Shown: positions 36,801 to 51,800 of the stretch, in pieces
Position numbering within the stretch: the stretch's first letter is position 1
How the letters are laid out: each line of letters starts with the position of its first letter
Origin: Trogon surrucura
Taxonomy: Eukaryota > Chordata > Aves > Trogoniformes > Trogonidae
Direction: 5' to 3'
NCBI GenBank assembly: GCA_020746105.1
Contig: CM036617.1
Location: 159,596,912-159,660,911, forward strand
DNA: 64,000 nt
Notes under the pieces: model-generated
The model's database searches: none
What the model saw: the letters and a program-made list of their open reading frames with translations, nothing else
What the model was told of the DNA's origin: nothing
Made by a program: the position numbers and the translations under genes

Positions 36801-39800
36801 GAGAACTATTCTTCGGCAGTGCTCTCTTCTTACCTCTTGACAAGTTGCACTGGATGATATTTTCCCCCTCCTTGAACTTCTCATTGTCTTGTGGTTAGAC
36901 TGAATTGTGGGTTTTGGAGCAGAGATGCACCAGGATTTTTTTATTTTATTTTATTATTTAAACCCCCCCCACACACAACTATTCTTTCTAATATCTGGAT
37001 TGTTGTCGACCTGTGTGCAGAGACACTTCATATTGCGACTTTTCCTTCGGGTAAGTGCAAACACTGTGCTTAGATTTCTGCGAAGCACAAGTTTTCATGT
37101 TTAACCAAGCTTAAAAATCTAATGTTAATTGAGTAATCTTTAATCTGTAAAAGTTAAAGCTGAGAATTGTGTGGAAGTATTTGGGTGTAATCTGGAAAAA
37201 AGCCACCAAAGTTTCAACTTCAGAGTTTTTAAGTTATTTACGGGAGTCCTGTTCAGCCAGAATAAGCCAAAACAGCAAGGTCTCTGGCCCAGTTCCCTCC
37301 CTGTGTTTTAACAGGAAACTATATAAACAAACTAGTTTTTTTCTCTGACTCAATTCCCATTCTTACTTAGCTCTGCCCATTATTTTATATGAATGTAGAG
37401 TTTCATTTGATGAAGATTCTCCCAACTAGAATTCTAAAATTCGTTCAGGAAATCATTCTCATAACTGAACTTAGCATCTCAAGAATATCTAGCTTAATTG
37501 GAGTATTTTTGTCAATAACATGGTGTTTGGAAAGCTGAGATGTTTTTTTGCTTATTTTGAGATAATGTCACTGCAGAGAATCTACATTATTTTAAGGATA
37601 TGAAATGTAATTTTACAACTCCAAAAGAAGGATCCACAAGCACAGTATCTTGTCTCCAACACTGGCAATAAACACATGCCTTGTAAGAAGAGAAAATGCT
37701 TCATGCTTCTTCTGGGTGCTGTCTCAATCTTTAATTTCAGTTTATTGTGTTTTTGTGAACAGAGTTCTACCTATTTCTTCCTGGCAAGAAGTTTTTTTAA
37801 AGAATGGGTCCTTTGTGCCTCTTGGGGTTTTTTTATCTCTTTATTCTTGCCTATGTTATCAACTGGTATTCAATGGTGATAATAACTCAGTATATGAAAA
37901 AGTAAGAGGGGAGGGAACAAATTTAAAAAAACCCAGCATATGAATTAGAGCTGAAAATGTTGAAGAAAACAAGCGTAAAGAGAATGAAATTGAAGATGAA
38001 CTTAGACAGGGAAATAGTCAAGTCCTTACGTGATGTTAAACAAAAGATAAATGATTACTTGGTAGTGTGAGGGGAATTGTGACTGTAATCAATTTTGTCA
38101 ATCTGGATGATGGGTTCATGTTCTGAGAAGTCTACAGAATTGGTGATAAAGTTTCCAAACGGCATCCAGCTTCAAAAAGATTTGGGAGGAGATGCATTAT
38201 GATGTAGGAAAGTTGAGTGTTTCTTGTAAATGTGTGTGGGGTGAATTTATTATTATTTTATTTGCTCAAAATCAAGCAATAGTAAAACACACAGTTTTTC
38301 ACTTAATGTTTTGTGTAGGTACTGGACAAAATTATTAAGCTTTTAATTCAAGGGCTTTATTCTGTCTTTCACTAAATCTTCATTACAGTAATCAAGACAC
38401 ATTTGCAGTTTCAATACTGCATTTGATTATCTCTGAGATAAGATCTGTGATCCCATAGCTAATTTATTTAACTTGGGTCATAGTCATAGTTCATAGTGTG
38501 GTCGCACCTCTGTGTGGCTTTTGCTCTTACCGCATATCACACTTGCAAAACGAGCAATTCAGTACTAACACTTAGATTTCCCATTCTTGTGATGGGACTA
38601 TACTCACTCTCATTATAAGCTTTATCTTATTTTATTAATTTTGAGCAACCCCGTTCAGAGCAGCACTTTCAACCCGAGTGGAAAGATGCACTTATAAATG
38701 GTCAGTGGAATTCTTGGAGTTGTAACTGCTTCTTCTCATTTCCCGTGTCTGGGTAAATCAAGGTGCACCGTCAGAAGAGCGTCAATCCCTGTAGCCATTT
38801 TTTTGGACAGAAGATCTTTGAGTTTTCTTGTGATTATGGATTTTTTTATTATTTTCCTTTTACGTTCTCAGTGTAACATGGTCTACTTGGCAGCCTGTTA
38901 TATTTCTATTTTTATAGAATAGGTGGATCTTGCAAGTCTGAAGGAGGAAGACATTGTGTAGTTCTCTCAGTACTGCCTATTGGAGCATCATCTGTCCAAC
39001 TATAACTGCTAATCACAAACGAGTTTCACTGTTGAGAGACCTGGTAGTTTAATCTAAAAGTGATCCCAAAATACCCTATCATGCATACAATGTGGCTAAT
39101 TCAAGGTACAGGACCACAAAATGCAATTAACAGTCTAAACATAGCTTAGGTGAGCTTACAAATGCCTTATCTTCCATAAGAAGAGTTGAAATAAAGCCCC
39201 TGTATCAATCAGGTTCAATTTATATTTTTTATGTCAAACTGCATGAACATTTCACAATTAAACTACCAAGTTATTTTCTGTAGGCTTTTCTTCTGGTTGA
39301 TGAGAAAAGAGATTAATAGTGGTAGAGCCTTTATGGCAAACAGTGATGTTCATCTAGTCTAATTACTGTCTATTTAAATAAAATTGAAAGCAGATTGATA
39401 TTTTGAGGCACTTTCAGTGAAGCACAAAGAACTCAAAAATCTAATAGGCTATTAAATTGGAATGCATGTCCCACTGAAACATTTTGTTTACAATTATCAT
39501 CTTATAAGCAAAACAGTAAATATGGCTTTAAAAAAAAATACTTTCTTTGAACTTTTATGGAGAAGTTGATTTTGTGTTGCAGCTCAGAGTATTCCTAAGT
39601 GCTGAATTCATTACCTTTCCTTATAATCTCTTTTTTTTTTTTTTGTGGTAAACTATTATGTTGGACAATACCGCTACACTGCTGTTTGATTTAAAAGATC
39701 AAAGATGTTCTCTGAAGAGTTTTGATTAACTGTGAAGACTGGCTGTGTTCAACACTAATAGGTATACTAAAGTGCTGCCAAGATTAATGTAGAGATGATC

Positions 39801-42800
39801 CTGTGCCTATTTTCAGAATCGCAGGGGGGCGAATTCTGTCAACAGTGAAGATGCATTTGATAAAAGGCCGAAGCAATGGGGATTCTTTCTGTCAGGCAGT
39901 AGAGGAAGTTGTACAAGATTTGGATTTGAAGATTAAAAATATTATCGATTCACGACATGAAGTCTTGACTGCCAGCAGTACTGGAGTCAGTCCAGCACGG
40001 GTAATTGCACTTCTTTTGTTCTTTGTACTATTTAGCTTTACAAGAAAGCAAATGTCTTTTGCCTGTTTTGTTTCTTTTTTATTTCTTGAAGGACTTTCTG
40101 CATAGAGTATTATCTTTTCCTAACATTACAGAGTATTGTCATTTCATGTACACTGTGGTTTTAAACTTGATGAAAGACTTATACTTGAGGATTATAGTGT
40201 GGATTTCAAAAAGCTGGTTTACTTAAACTAAACTTCTTACCTCAAAATTGTAAATAAAATATTTTTTGAAATTTAATTTGTTCAGGCAGTTGTTACAGAT
40301 GTGTAGATACTTATAACTGTCATGTTTGCCAATTTCAAGGCAATAACAAATTTCCAAACAAAAAAAAAAACACTACACAAGTGGAATTAAGATTTGAGAA
40401 CATGTGTCAGTAACTTTTATTAAAACACACAGGTTTTAATTAGCTCTGCATCAAGTATTTCTAAAGTTAAGGCATTCAAAATAAGATTGAATATTCAAGC
40501 AGTCCAGAATACGACAATCAATGTCTAAGTTTTCTCTTTTAGTGTTTAAAGACACTAATGAAACTATTAATGGTTTTAGTTTCATGGAAGGAATCGGAAT
40601 ATTTAAAGTTCCTTGTCAAGTGTGGAGAGCAGAACGCAGGCTTTCTATTTGTATTTTCTGTAATTTGAATCTACTTGGGTTTATGTTATGATGTGTTTTC
40701 TTGTGATGAAAACATCAACCATCTTTATTTTACATTGTTGACACATAAAATATCTGGTGTCATGGGATTTTTTGTCTAGGAAACTTTTTAAGAATTATAG
40801 ACAATTTGAATGTGCGTACATTGTTAAATGCTTTTGTGAAGTCACTGAGATTATCCCATAGTCATATAAGATTTTTAATCAGATTTCCAATATGCATTTT
40901 CTTTTCTAAGAGGGCTAAACCCAGCCAGACTCTAGTGACTAGTTAAACTGGTTTAAATGCGTTGCCACTAAGCAATTGGAGTATCATTCTCATTTTCATG
41001 TTTCCCCTGAATCTTCCATCACTATATTTCCTTGTTTCCCTTTTGTATCTTTTTATTTCTTTCTTTACCCCATCTGAAAAATTCATCACTGTTATCAGTT
41101 CTGTCTTTATTTAGCTACTTGTATTACTGACAATTTTTTTTTTTTCAAAAATTAGGTCATTATAAGCCAGGTAAAACTGTTTTATTAAAACTTAATTCTT
41201 CAAAGAAACATTGAAAATTGTTGAGGTTTTGGCAAATTTCTTCCCTTGTTTCTCAGTTTTCCTGCAAATGCTTGTTTTATGATAATCTGGAGCTCCAGGA
41301 AAAGCTATAATTTCATTGCAACAGGAAGTGCTACTTTGCACTGAAGCCTTCACAAGTGACTAACAGGAATTATGATTAATTTCTTCCTGAGAAAATTACT
41401 ACTGTAAATGGAATCTGACTGGTATTTCTCAAACTAACCAGAAGAGTCTGGAATAGCTAATGTTTGCTACACTTGAAAGACTGATCGACTATTTTCCTGA
41501 AAAACTAATTTTAATCATGATTTTAAACTTATTAGTAAGATTTTTATGGCAGATATTGTCTTGCCTGAAGTTCTTATTGTGCCTTGGACAGTAGGATTTT
41601 AGTCCACAGTTAGTACACGAGTCACCGTTGAAGTACGTGGGATTTCAGAAGGTCATCTTTTGGCAGTTGGGAGGTTATGTTATATTCTAAAGATTATTTT
41701 TTTCCTTTGTGTATAATCAGCCAAGATGGTGGCAAATTTGTACTTTTCTCATTAAGACAAATTCACCATGACACGTATGACATCTTACAAAAATCTGTGA
41801 TGTGGTGATGTAATGACTGAAGATGCTCAGAATAAATTTTTGAGGAAATTAAATGGTACTGAAATAGGACAATTCTATAAAGCTAAGTAACAACCATTTC
41901 TGTAATTGCTATTTCTAGCTATTGATTATAACTTATAGTAACTGACTGACGTGTTGCTATGGTTTCTTGAAAGCTACATACACTAATTGATGTAATCAAA
42001 TAGAGAGAGAAATAGAATTTGATCTTTCAAGATCCTTTAAAAGCAGTCAACTGATTAGATAAATGCAATTCTTTACTTGTCCTTCTGAGCAAAGTCAGGC
42101 TATTTGATATATGTATATATAAGAAAGCCTATATTTAAAAAAAAAATAAATTACTACTATGTATTAAGCACTAAATTTCTCTACAGAACTCCTGGTACTT
42201 TTAAAGAAAAATTTAGCAAACTTGCAGTTTTTGCAGTCCCATAGTGGCTATGAAGTTCTACATGTGTACTGCTGACCGTAGTATTGAGCACTTCCAGATG
42301 TGGATTATTATTTTCTTTAAGGAATTCTTTATTTTTGTGGAAAATTGTGAGGAATTCATCCTGCTTCAAACAACAGGAAATTGTGCCAAGTACCTCTGTT
42401 GTCAAATCTTGATGTAAAGCTCAGCAACTGCTTTAGCAGATCCAGTTAGTCAAAGGTGTTAGAGTTCACCAGAACATGTTTGTGCACCCCATAGCACTTG
42501 AACTGGTTGTAAGAAAGTAAAATACTGATTTCTGCTTCATGGTTTCATCACAGATTTGTATATTTATCTGTGACTTGCTCATCAGTGTATGCCTCTGGCT
42601 GGCAGTGACCTACACTCTAATAATTGCTTGGCACTAGGAAGAAACTTTCCTGTGGGCAGGTTCCCCATAAATACTTACTACAAAAAGGGAAGGAGGGGCT
42701 TCTCACACCTTGTGTTGATATGGGTTGCTTTTGGAAGTGAGATATTGATCTGGCTTGGTGACCTTTCCTGTTGTGTGTTCCTTTAAATTTTGTTTACTTT

Positions 42801-45800
42801 CAGCCAAAATTGCATTCCATAAATCATGGCACTGTGTATTGTGGCAGAGATACTGTAAAGGTGTTACTGGTTCTTCTGGATGAAGAAGCTGTCAGTCCTC
42901 CTACCCTGAACAAAGCAGACCTATTATATGATGACGAAAGCTTAAATTTGTTTGGAGTCACCTCTGTTTTGACACTCTTCAGGTAAGTATTAGGAAGCTG
43001 TTTGTGTTGCATTTTTTTGTTTCTTAAAGAGAGTGGCTGACAAAGGTAGTTACTGAATGGCTAACAAAGCAGTGATATTACACAAACAAAGCTAATTAGC
43101 AAAGTGCAGTCAGCTGTGAAGCTAGGTGTAAAGGGAAAGCATTTTTAGAACAGTCTCAAGTTCTCAAAATATTCTCTCTCTGCATTTGTATTTGCTATAT
43201 CTCCAAGATATTTTTGCACTGTGATCTTTTTAAGCTAGTACATTTCTGGGCTGCACAAAACCCATGAAAGAATATCGTTGCAGCAAATCTTCACTCACCT
43301 CTTAAGTTGTTTGAACTCCTAAGTTCAAATACTGTCTGTTCAGTAGCTAATTAGATTACTATTCAATTTGAAGATGCCTCTTTGTCTAGCTATGACAACA
43401 GATTTTTGGATTGTATTCTGCTTTCTTCCTACCTAGTAATTACTTTGTGGAGCTGTTTTTTAAATAGTTAAATAGTTTTTTCGTATCACGATCCAACAAT
43501 CAGGATAGTATTGCACAAAGGACATTGAAACAAATCCACATGCATAAAGATTTTTTTTTTAATTAAGGTTTGTAGCTGATTGCATACATTGACTCTAACA
43601 GTGAAAGTTGCTTTTTGGGGAAGAATAAAATCAAAAGAGGCGGGAGAGGAGAGGAAAAGAAAACTATCCCTGGTGGCCAGCTGGGAAGTGAAGCAGTCAG
43701 GATTCCCAGACAGTCGTCCTCGGAAGTATTGTGGTTGGTTCCCCAACAGTGCTTTTGCTGGGGTAACTATATTGTGTTCATAAGGAGCTGCTCAAGCCCC
43801 TTGTTGGCTGTCCCTGCATTTGGTGTCTTTCACGGTGATTGGAGCATTTGTTCATCAGAGCAGGGGCTGCACGACCAGTTGCTTATTGAGCTTATTGTGC
43901 ATATTTGTTCTGGGGTTCTCTAACATAAAAGAACTACAATGAAAAGGATAGTTAAAATGGGTGTTTCTTATGCTGGTGGCAATCATTTCGCATAAGAGCC
44001 CACCAGAACAATACTGTCGGAGTGCGAAGGTGCAAGGCTGTGAGGGTAACAGCAAGGAAAAAGTGATATGTTCTAAAGTGAAAGATGGATGATACAAGAA
44101 TCTGAAGAATTTAAGGGTTCAGTTTCATTAACCGTTTGACCTCTTTTATGAAACCAAAGAAGAAAGCATGTTCTAATTTTTTTTTTTTGAAAAATAGTTA
44201 CATTAATAAGAAATCTAAATAAACCTGTAATTTTTAATATAAAAGGCAGCTTATAACAACATATTGTGGAATATTTCTCTCACCTCTCACATATGTGGAT
44301 AGCTGTAGTTATACATTTCTATTTCATTACATAACAACCTTAAAATAAGATACTTAAAACAGGGTTATTTTTCCATTACTTCAGATTCAAGAAAATTGAT
44401 CCACATTACTTTTTAAATTGTTTCATTAATTTAATAAACTTCAGCATGGTTATATTCTTACCAGAATGAAAAGGAACTTTATCAGATATTGGTTATTGCT
44501 CTATCTGAATGGAATCAAGGCCCACTTGAATTCTTCTGAATTAAACACTGGTATTATTCAGAGCTAGAAATCTTGGCATTATTTTTCTAAAGTAACTCTT
44601 CAATTAGCAATTATTTCTGGAAAAAAAAGTGCTTTGGTTTCACTTACCTCATTTGATTTTTTCAGCTGAATTAATTTTCTTGCATTTTCCCCAAACAGAT
44701 AAGACATTTGTTTGACGTTAACATCTTCATGTTGAAGGTGTAAGCAAATATTGGTCTCTGGGAATTTATATTTGATTCTAGACAATTCTTGCCTTTTCCT
44801 TTGTAATTCTTAGTGGTCAATTTGGTTTAGATTTTATTTTCCAGTATTGTTTATCTTAAAATATTACCTGTGTACTTTGATTTAGAAATAATTTCTTCAA
44901 ATTATTAAATTCATCATAGAATACCAGGTTGGAAGGGACCTCAAGGGTCATCTGTCCAACTTTTCTTGGAAAAGCATGGTTTACCTAAGATGGCCTAGCA
45001 CTCTGTCCAGCTAAATCTTGAAAGTGTTCAATGTTGGGGAATCCACAACTTGCCTTGGGAGACTATTCCAGTGGCTGATTGTTCTCATTGTGAAAAATTT
45101 TTGTCTTTTCTATGTGACTTCCTGTAAGAAGGAAGTTCCCATCTTCTTTGTAGCAATCCTTTAAATACTGGAACATGGTGATAAGGTCTTACCTAAGCCT
45201 TCTTTTCTCAAGGCTGAACAAACCTAGTTGTCTCAGCCTTTCCTCATGTTACAGACTTGCCCATCTTTGATCGCTTTTGTGGCCCTTCTCTGGACCCTCT
45301 CCAGCCTGTCCACATCTTTTTTGTATAGTGGGGAGCAGAGCTGAACACAGTATTGCAGGTGTGACCTGACAAGCACTGAGCTGAGTGGCATAATGGCTTC
45401 TTTATCTCTGCTGGCGACGCCTTTGTTGATGCAACCCAGCATCCTTTTGCCTTTCCTTGCTACAGCAGCAGCAGCACACTGTGTACTCATATTGAGCTTG
45501 TCCACCTCGACCCCCAGGTCCCTTTCCGCAGAGCTACTGCCCAGCCAAGTAGATCCCAACCTGTGCTGCACTCCTGGATTATGTTTTCCCGGGTGCAAGA
45601 GCTTACTTGTCCTTGCTAAGCTTCCTAATGTTCTTGTTAGTCCACTCTTCCAGCCTATCCAGTTCTTCCTGAAGGGGTGGCTCTGCCTTCCAAAACGTCT
45701 GCTTCCTCCACTCAGTTTGGTATCATCGGCAGCCTTCATCAGGGTGTACTTGATCTCATCATCGAGATCACTTATGAAGATATTAAACAGCGTTGGACCC

Positions 45801-48800
45801 AGTATTAATCCCTGGAGGGCCCTGTTTGTGACAGGTTTGCAGTTTGAAAAAGAGCTGTTTACCACCACTCTCTGGGTGTGACCTGTCAACCAGTTCCTCA
45901 CCCACCACACAGACTATGATCTATTCTAAATAATTGTTTTAGGAATTAAAAATTTTGCAAAAAACAGAAATGAAACTTGCAAACAACACCTGTTCTGAAT
46001 TTTTGTCAAATATTTGTGTTCTGTATATGTCTAGCAGATTTACTGCACAGCTCCAGTTGCTTGAAGGATGCAGAGCACCTTATTCTGCACAGGATAGTAG
46101 CAAAGGTGTCACTCTGGTTCGCTCCTATATACAGGCACCTCTGTGGTACAGCACTTCTTTGCTAATGCTTGTGTCTCAAATATTTGCAGTCTTTTTGCCA
46201 CTGTATTGTTAATAGTAAATCTGGAACAGTTTACCACATAAATGGCAGTACCTTTGGCAGTCGACATCACTGCAGTTTTCAGATTTTTGTTGCTGATCTG
46301 ATTCTGTGTGTCAGATTGTTGGTCACCTCATATGGTAGTTACTGTTTTATGGGTTTTGATTACATGGTGGTTCTTGTTTTGAGGTTTTTTAAAATACTTT
46401 TTGTTGTTTCTAGAGATTTCATTAATGAAGGTTCAAGTTTCTGAGTAGTTTTGTCTGGGTTCTAGTCAGTTTGAGAGCACTATTAGTTTCCAGATGAAGA
46501 CAGCTTAAATGAGAACACTTAGTCTTCAAAACTTTAGCATTTTAGGAGTTTTTCTTGCTTTGTTTTAGACTTCTTTTAAGAAAATTCTAGATTAGTTGAG
46601 TAGACTGATTTCTCTGCACTGAAATCCTGCAAAAAAGCTACTTCTGAGAAGCAATTATTGTGTTGTTTATCTTTTGGTTGGCTTTAATTAAAAATATTTT
46701 CATCATAATTTGTGAAATGAATACGTATTTGGCAACTGAAAATGTAAACACTAACTATACATCCTTGGTATTTTAGAACATCCAAACCAAGCTGAAATTT
46801 TTCTTACTTGACCTGTTCTCTAGTACCTCTTTCATATATTATCCTTCTGTAAACACCTCATTTCAGTTTTCTGGAAAATATTATTTTTATAAATGTATTA
46901 TAGAAGTTAAAATAAAATTTTCTTGCTATTTTTTTTTGTGTTTGAAGCTGCATGCAAGGCAGAAGTCTGATGTTTTTCACATAGTACTTGTAAATTTTGT
47001 AAGCAAACATAAAACTGTAGTGATGATACTGAAACCAAAGTAAGGTGTTTCTGATACAATTAGTGATGTTATTTATGGTGTAGACATAAATTCTGCATGA
47101 CCATGGATTAAGTATTTTCAAATCTTTTTGCTGTAAAGATTTTTTTTTTTCTGGTTTTTCATGTTCAACAAGTATTCAGGTTTTGGAGCAACTTTTTGTT
47201 TGCTGCTCTATTTTATATCATCCCCATTACCTTCCTATCCTATTAATGCTAAAACCAGTCATTGTTGCTGCTCTTTTCTTGCTTTTTCAAGTTTCCTGCT
47301 ATGTAAGGAATACTCATGTTGATCTGGTGTACAAAACAAGGAATCTCTTGAAAACCCATTTCTGTGGGCACTGAAAAGGGAACTAACCTATCCGTACACT
47401 GGCGAAGCAGTGATGATTTAATCAGTAACTTATCCCGAGGAATCAGCAGTTATTGGAAAAATGGGATGCTGAGGATTTTGTCATTATGGGTTGCAAATAG
47501 GACTCCACCATGCTCCCATCTATGCTATTGTTCTGGTTCTGAAGCTACTCATTTTGGCAATTTAAGTAGCAAAGCCATTGCAAGGTCCAGCACAAACAAA
47601 CAGAAATAAGCAAAATAAAGAGCTGAATTAAATAAACTGTATTTGTGTTATAATTGAACAGAGTGAGCTAAATAAGTAAAATAATGTTATTTTTGAAAAA
47701 AAAAAAAAAGTCCTCATATGCACACTGGCTGTGCCACGAATATAAACAGAAGTAATTATTTGCAGATGCACACATTAATTCTTATCTCAAGACCTAAAAT
47801 ATATCCATGTTATATGTGTCAATTTCTTGCATTACATGCTAATCTAAGTAGCTGTTAACATACTGAAATATAGCAGAGTGGAAACGTCTTGTTTGTGTGA
47901 GTACTTCTACTGAAAATTCTATAAATATGAAGAAAATTACTTTGGATGTCAGTAGAATCACCCGTGTTACACGTAATAATACTGCAGAACTACAGTATTG
48001 TAAACGTACTGCAAAACAATACCAAAAATTGGAACTGTAGGCTTGGTTTCATTGTCCTGTCTTCAGCTGTCACAGCACGTGTGGTTACTTAGGAAGGGAG
48101 AAAACAAAGTAAGGTTTGGAAAGCAAAGATACTTGTCTTCCTGTTTCTGAGGAACTTGGCATGGTAACTATTCTTCTTAGGTAATTGCTTTTACATGTTC
48201 TATATACTTCTTATCTCTTTTTAAAAATAGATCTCCAGCACAATCCAATGGATCTTCTCCAAAACCTCTTAGACAACGTATTCAGAAATGTATGGATGAA
48301 AAAAAAATGAAGGTACTGTGTAGGTATTCTTACGTGACTTTCGATGCACTGAAATAACAATGTTAAAATGAAAATAATGCTGTTAAAATTCTCAAATACT
48401 TGACTGAAATGTATCCCGTAGCTAACGAGACGTAATTGTGATTAACTTACGGTAATTGGCCAGCTCAAACATTGTTGTAATATGAATGGAAGTATCTAAA
48501 ATTCCAGACGAGAAGGGCTTTACACTTAAAAATACATCCTAAAGAACATCTCTTAATGGAGATATACTGAATTCATTTATATCTCTTCATTTAACCATCT
48601 GTATATTTCAGGACTGTAGAAATAAAACTGAAGCTATGTGAAAACAAAACTAAACACAGGAATGTGATTTCAGTTCTGATAATAGAGGCATTCTAAAAGT
48701 GTAATAATGACTTTTTAACTGCATTTTGGGGGGAGTTATTTTTATTTGTAACATTCTGAGGACATTTCCATAACATTGCTGTGTGAACCATAAAATAAAG

Positions 48801-51800
48801 ATGCTAGTGTCTGCAGTTTTGTAGATGAAATGGAGCATTAAAAGAGTATGTTGGTGTTGTGAGTGGCACTGTTCGAAAGAACAACTTCAGTGTTTTTAAA
48901 AATTGCAGTCTTCTGGTGTATTGCATTTCACATAGTCTGGGGTTTTTTTGAATGTTGGGACTATGGAAAGGGGCAGAGCTTGTATCTTCCATGGCATTAC
49001 AACAGCCAGCTAAATAAAAGTAATGACTTAATGTTTTTTACAAATTTGATCTTGACAACAGGTAAAACCACAAATGTAATTAGTATATAGGGAAGAAAAC
49101 AGAGGTGCTTTAAGCCATTAGAAATAGTTCTAGAGCTGCACAATGGAAAATATCTTTCTGCTACAGGACATGAGGGGAATTTTGGTATAGGCCATGTCTG
49201 AGAAGTAGAAAGTTATTAAAAGGAAGTAAAACGAAAAGCACTGTCAGTGTTTCCAGCATGTGTTTTAAATATACTGCAAATTCAGTCTGAGTGCTTTTTT
49301 TGGAATGGGGGTGGGGTAGATGATGGGCATTTTGGATACACGCACTACTTATGGTGAAATTTAGCTTAAAACTCATAGGCAAATTGAAAGATTAAAGCTG
49401 ATAAACGTTCTTCATTTATTAATTCTGTGATAAACAGTGTATTTAAATTACAACTTTACTCATACAGCAAAAATGTGATATGCTGTTTGGATAATGCATT
49501 GAAGTAGATGTAACCTGATTCATGAACAGCTGTGTTCAGTGTTAAAGTACCAAAATTGTTACCTAAAAGTAATTACTTGTCACCTTTGAGACCTTTACTG
49601 GAAACTCACAAGTTTTTTGACAAACTGTCAAAAATATGAGTCTTTAGGCTGATTCATATTATGAAACTATTTTAACACTTTTTGGAAATAATGTTTTGCT
49701 AATCAAAAATACCAGATTATCTGCCATAATTTCTGTGTAAATAGTAGTTCTTTCAGAGGTCTCAGAGTAATGGAGTAAGCTATATTTTGGGAGCAGGAAT
49801 TGCATGCAAAGGTTCATCATGACACACTCCTGTGCTGCTTTTGTGGTGTCTGACTAATGAGAGTTCTGTGACTCCTATGATCCTTGTTAATACAATACAA
49901 GAATCTAACTTCTGTAGGACTCTCGTTCTAGTCTTGCTTCACCACGGTTGCCAAAATCAAATGTACCTGCAGCAAAATAGCATGAAACATCTGGTGTTTA
50001 GCCAAGTTTTGAGACCTTTCAGGGAATCTCTAAAACTGATTTGGATGCTGAGCAGGTGCATCACCATAATTGGGGATGACTGTCTTGAAATAAAAATGAC
50101 CTTTTGTCTTAAGAAAACCAAAATTTCAAGAGAACAAGCAATAGGTCTAAAATCTGTGGTTTACGTTTCTAAATTTTCTTTGGCTGCTTAGAATACTGTA
50201 AAACTTGCTTATAGCATTATCTTTTGTGGATTCAATTTGTGATGGTGAGTTCCCTTCCGCGAATTTAGCAACGTGGATGGCAACATGACTAACGTGTTAA
50301 ACCAAATGGCTGCTTGGGGCTGTACAACTCGTATCTTAGAGCAAAATTGAGGCTGCTAAACTGCCTCTAGAAATCTCCATCAGTCTTCTTTATGGCTTTC
50401 TTCCAGTGTATCCTATTGTACCAGAGAGGCAAAGTACAGCACAGAACTGAGGCCAAATATCTCAAGATGTTTTTCCATTTAAAAAATGAAAATAAAAATC
50501 ATTCAGTTCAGAGTGTTAATGTTCCTCAGTTAGGTATCAGCATAAAATCCTCTTAATCAAGATGCCAGAGTGTTTCACGCTATATTTGCAATTCTCTTTT
50601 CTGTGCATCAGTCAAACATTGCCATCTAAGCTACACTGTATTACTGTGAAGGCTGGAATTACTTTTCTTGTATTCCTGTGTTCACTCTAGCCTTGCGTCT
50701 CCTTCCAGTCAACTAAAATTGCTGTTGGCAAACATAATGACTTCTCTAACTATAACTCAGATAATTCTCTGCCATTCATCCTTGGTCTCTATCCTCTCAC
50801 ATAAAATCTGGATTTCTTGAAAAGACTGGTCTTTACCTTTTTCTGGTTTTCTTTCTACCTTACTAACAATTTCTATAGAGTTTCTTTTGCCTGTTTCTAC
50901 TCCTTCCTTTTCTTTCTTTTTCTGTGAAGACTGTATGGGGCTCTGTCTGTCTCTTTTCCTGTACCTTCTTTGATAAAAGGTAGAATATATCTACAAACAG
51001 AAGTTGGCTATCGTCTTTAAATGAGCAGCTCACAGATTTACATCTGACCTAAGTGTCCTTTCTGTCAAAACTGACAGCAGTGTTAATTCTATACCATTCT
51101 GTGAATATTCAGCTGTTGATCTTGAAGTGTTATGTCTGTCTTTCCCGATATGTTTGACATTGAGGATGGTATCCCAAATGTTAGTTTTTCACTCCATAAC
51201 AGCCCTGGAATATATTATTTTCTATCCATATGTCCACTCAAAAATAATATATTAAGTATTAATTGGGTTTTTTTGGTGTGCTGCAGTGTATTTTTGGGGG
51301 CTTGAGATTTGCAGCTTTAGCCTATCTTTCTTCACTGAGATTGCCGTAGAAGAAGTTATCAAAGTGTTTAGATAATAGATATCATCCTTCTGTTTGCATC
51401 TCATTCTGTTAATTTAAGTTGCAATATGTATGAGGTTCTTGCTTTAATCTACCCCAAGCCATTGATTATTTCTGATTTGCTGCTTTGAGGTATCTGTTCT
51501 TGCTTACATTCAGCCTGCTATACCAATCTTCATTGTTTGTTAATCTTCAGACTAGCTCTTTTGACTGTCTGCTTTACATTGTTTCTCTATGGCTGAAGCA
51601 GTGTCTGCAGAACTCATTATCCTCCTTTAAAACCTTTCTCAGTACCTTTAAATCAACCTCTCTCCAAAAGTTAATAGTGCTTTGTGTTGAGGTGGAGGCC
51701 TGTTGCAATGACTAATTTCAGTTCCTTTCTCTGTGAATCCATATATTTAATGTCTTAGATTGTAATGTCTCTTGGTAGAAATAAATTTTGTTTTGTATTT

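Larger units (their letters stand above)
26418..39816 (+). other. PARPBP intron 6 (13.4 kb)
   Basis: The largest intron. It contains an old multi-domain CR1 copy (about 29925-32295, minus), a short CR1 tail (34255-34347, plus) and a younger CR1 copy (35690-36590, plus). A CTCF-like motif lies at 29493-29506. Elsewhere I saw only AT-rich sequence. Confidence 0.7.

Noticed and set aside
49832..50191. A 119-residue open frame in PARPBP intron 9
   Set aside because: No family resemblance, low-complexity surroundings, and PARPBP already closes in phase without it.
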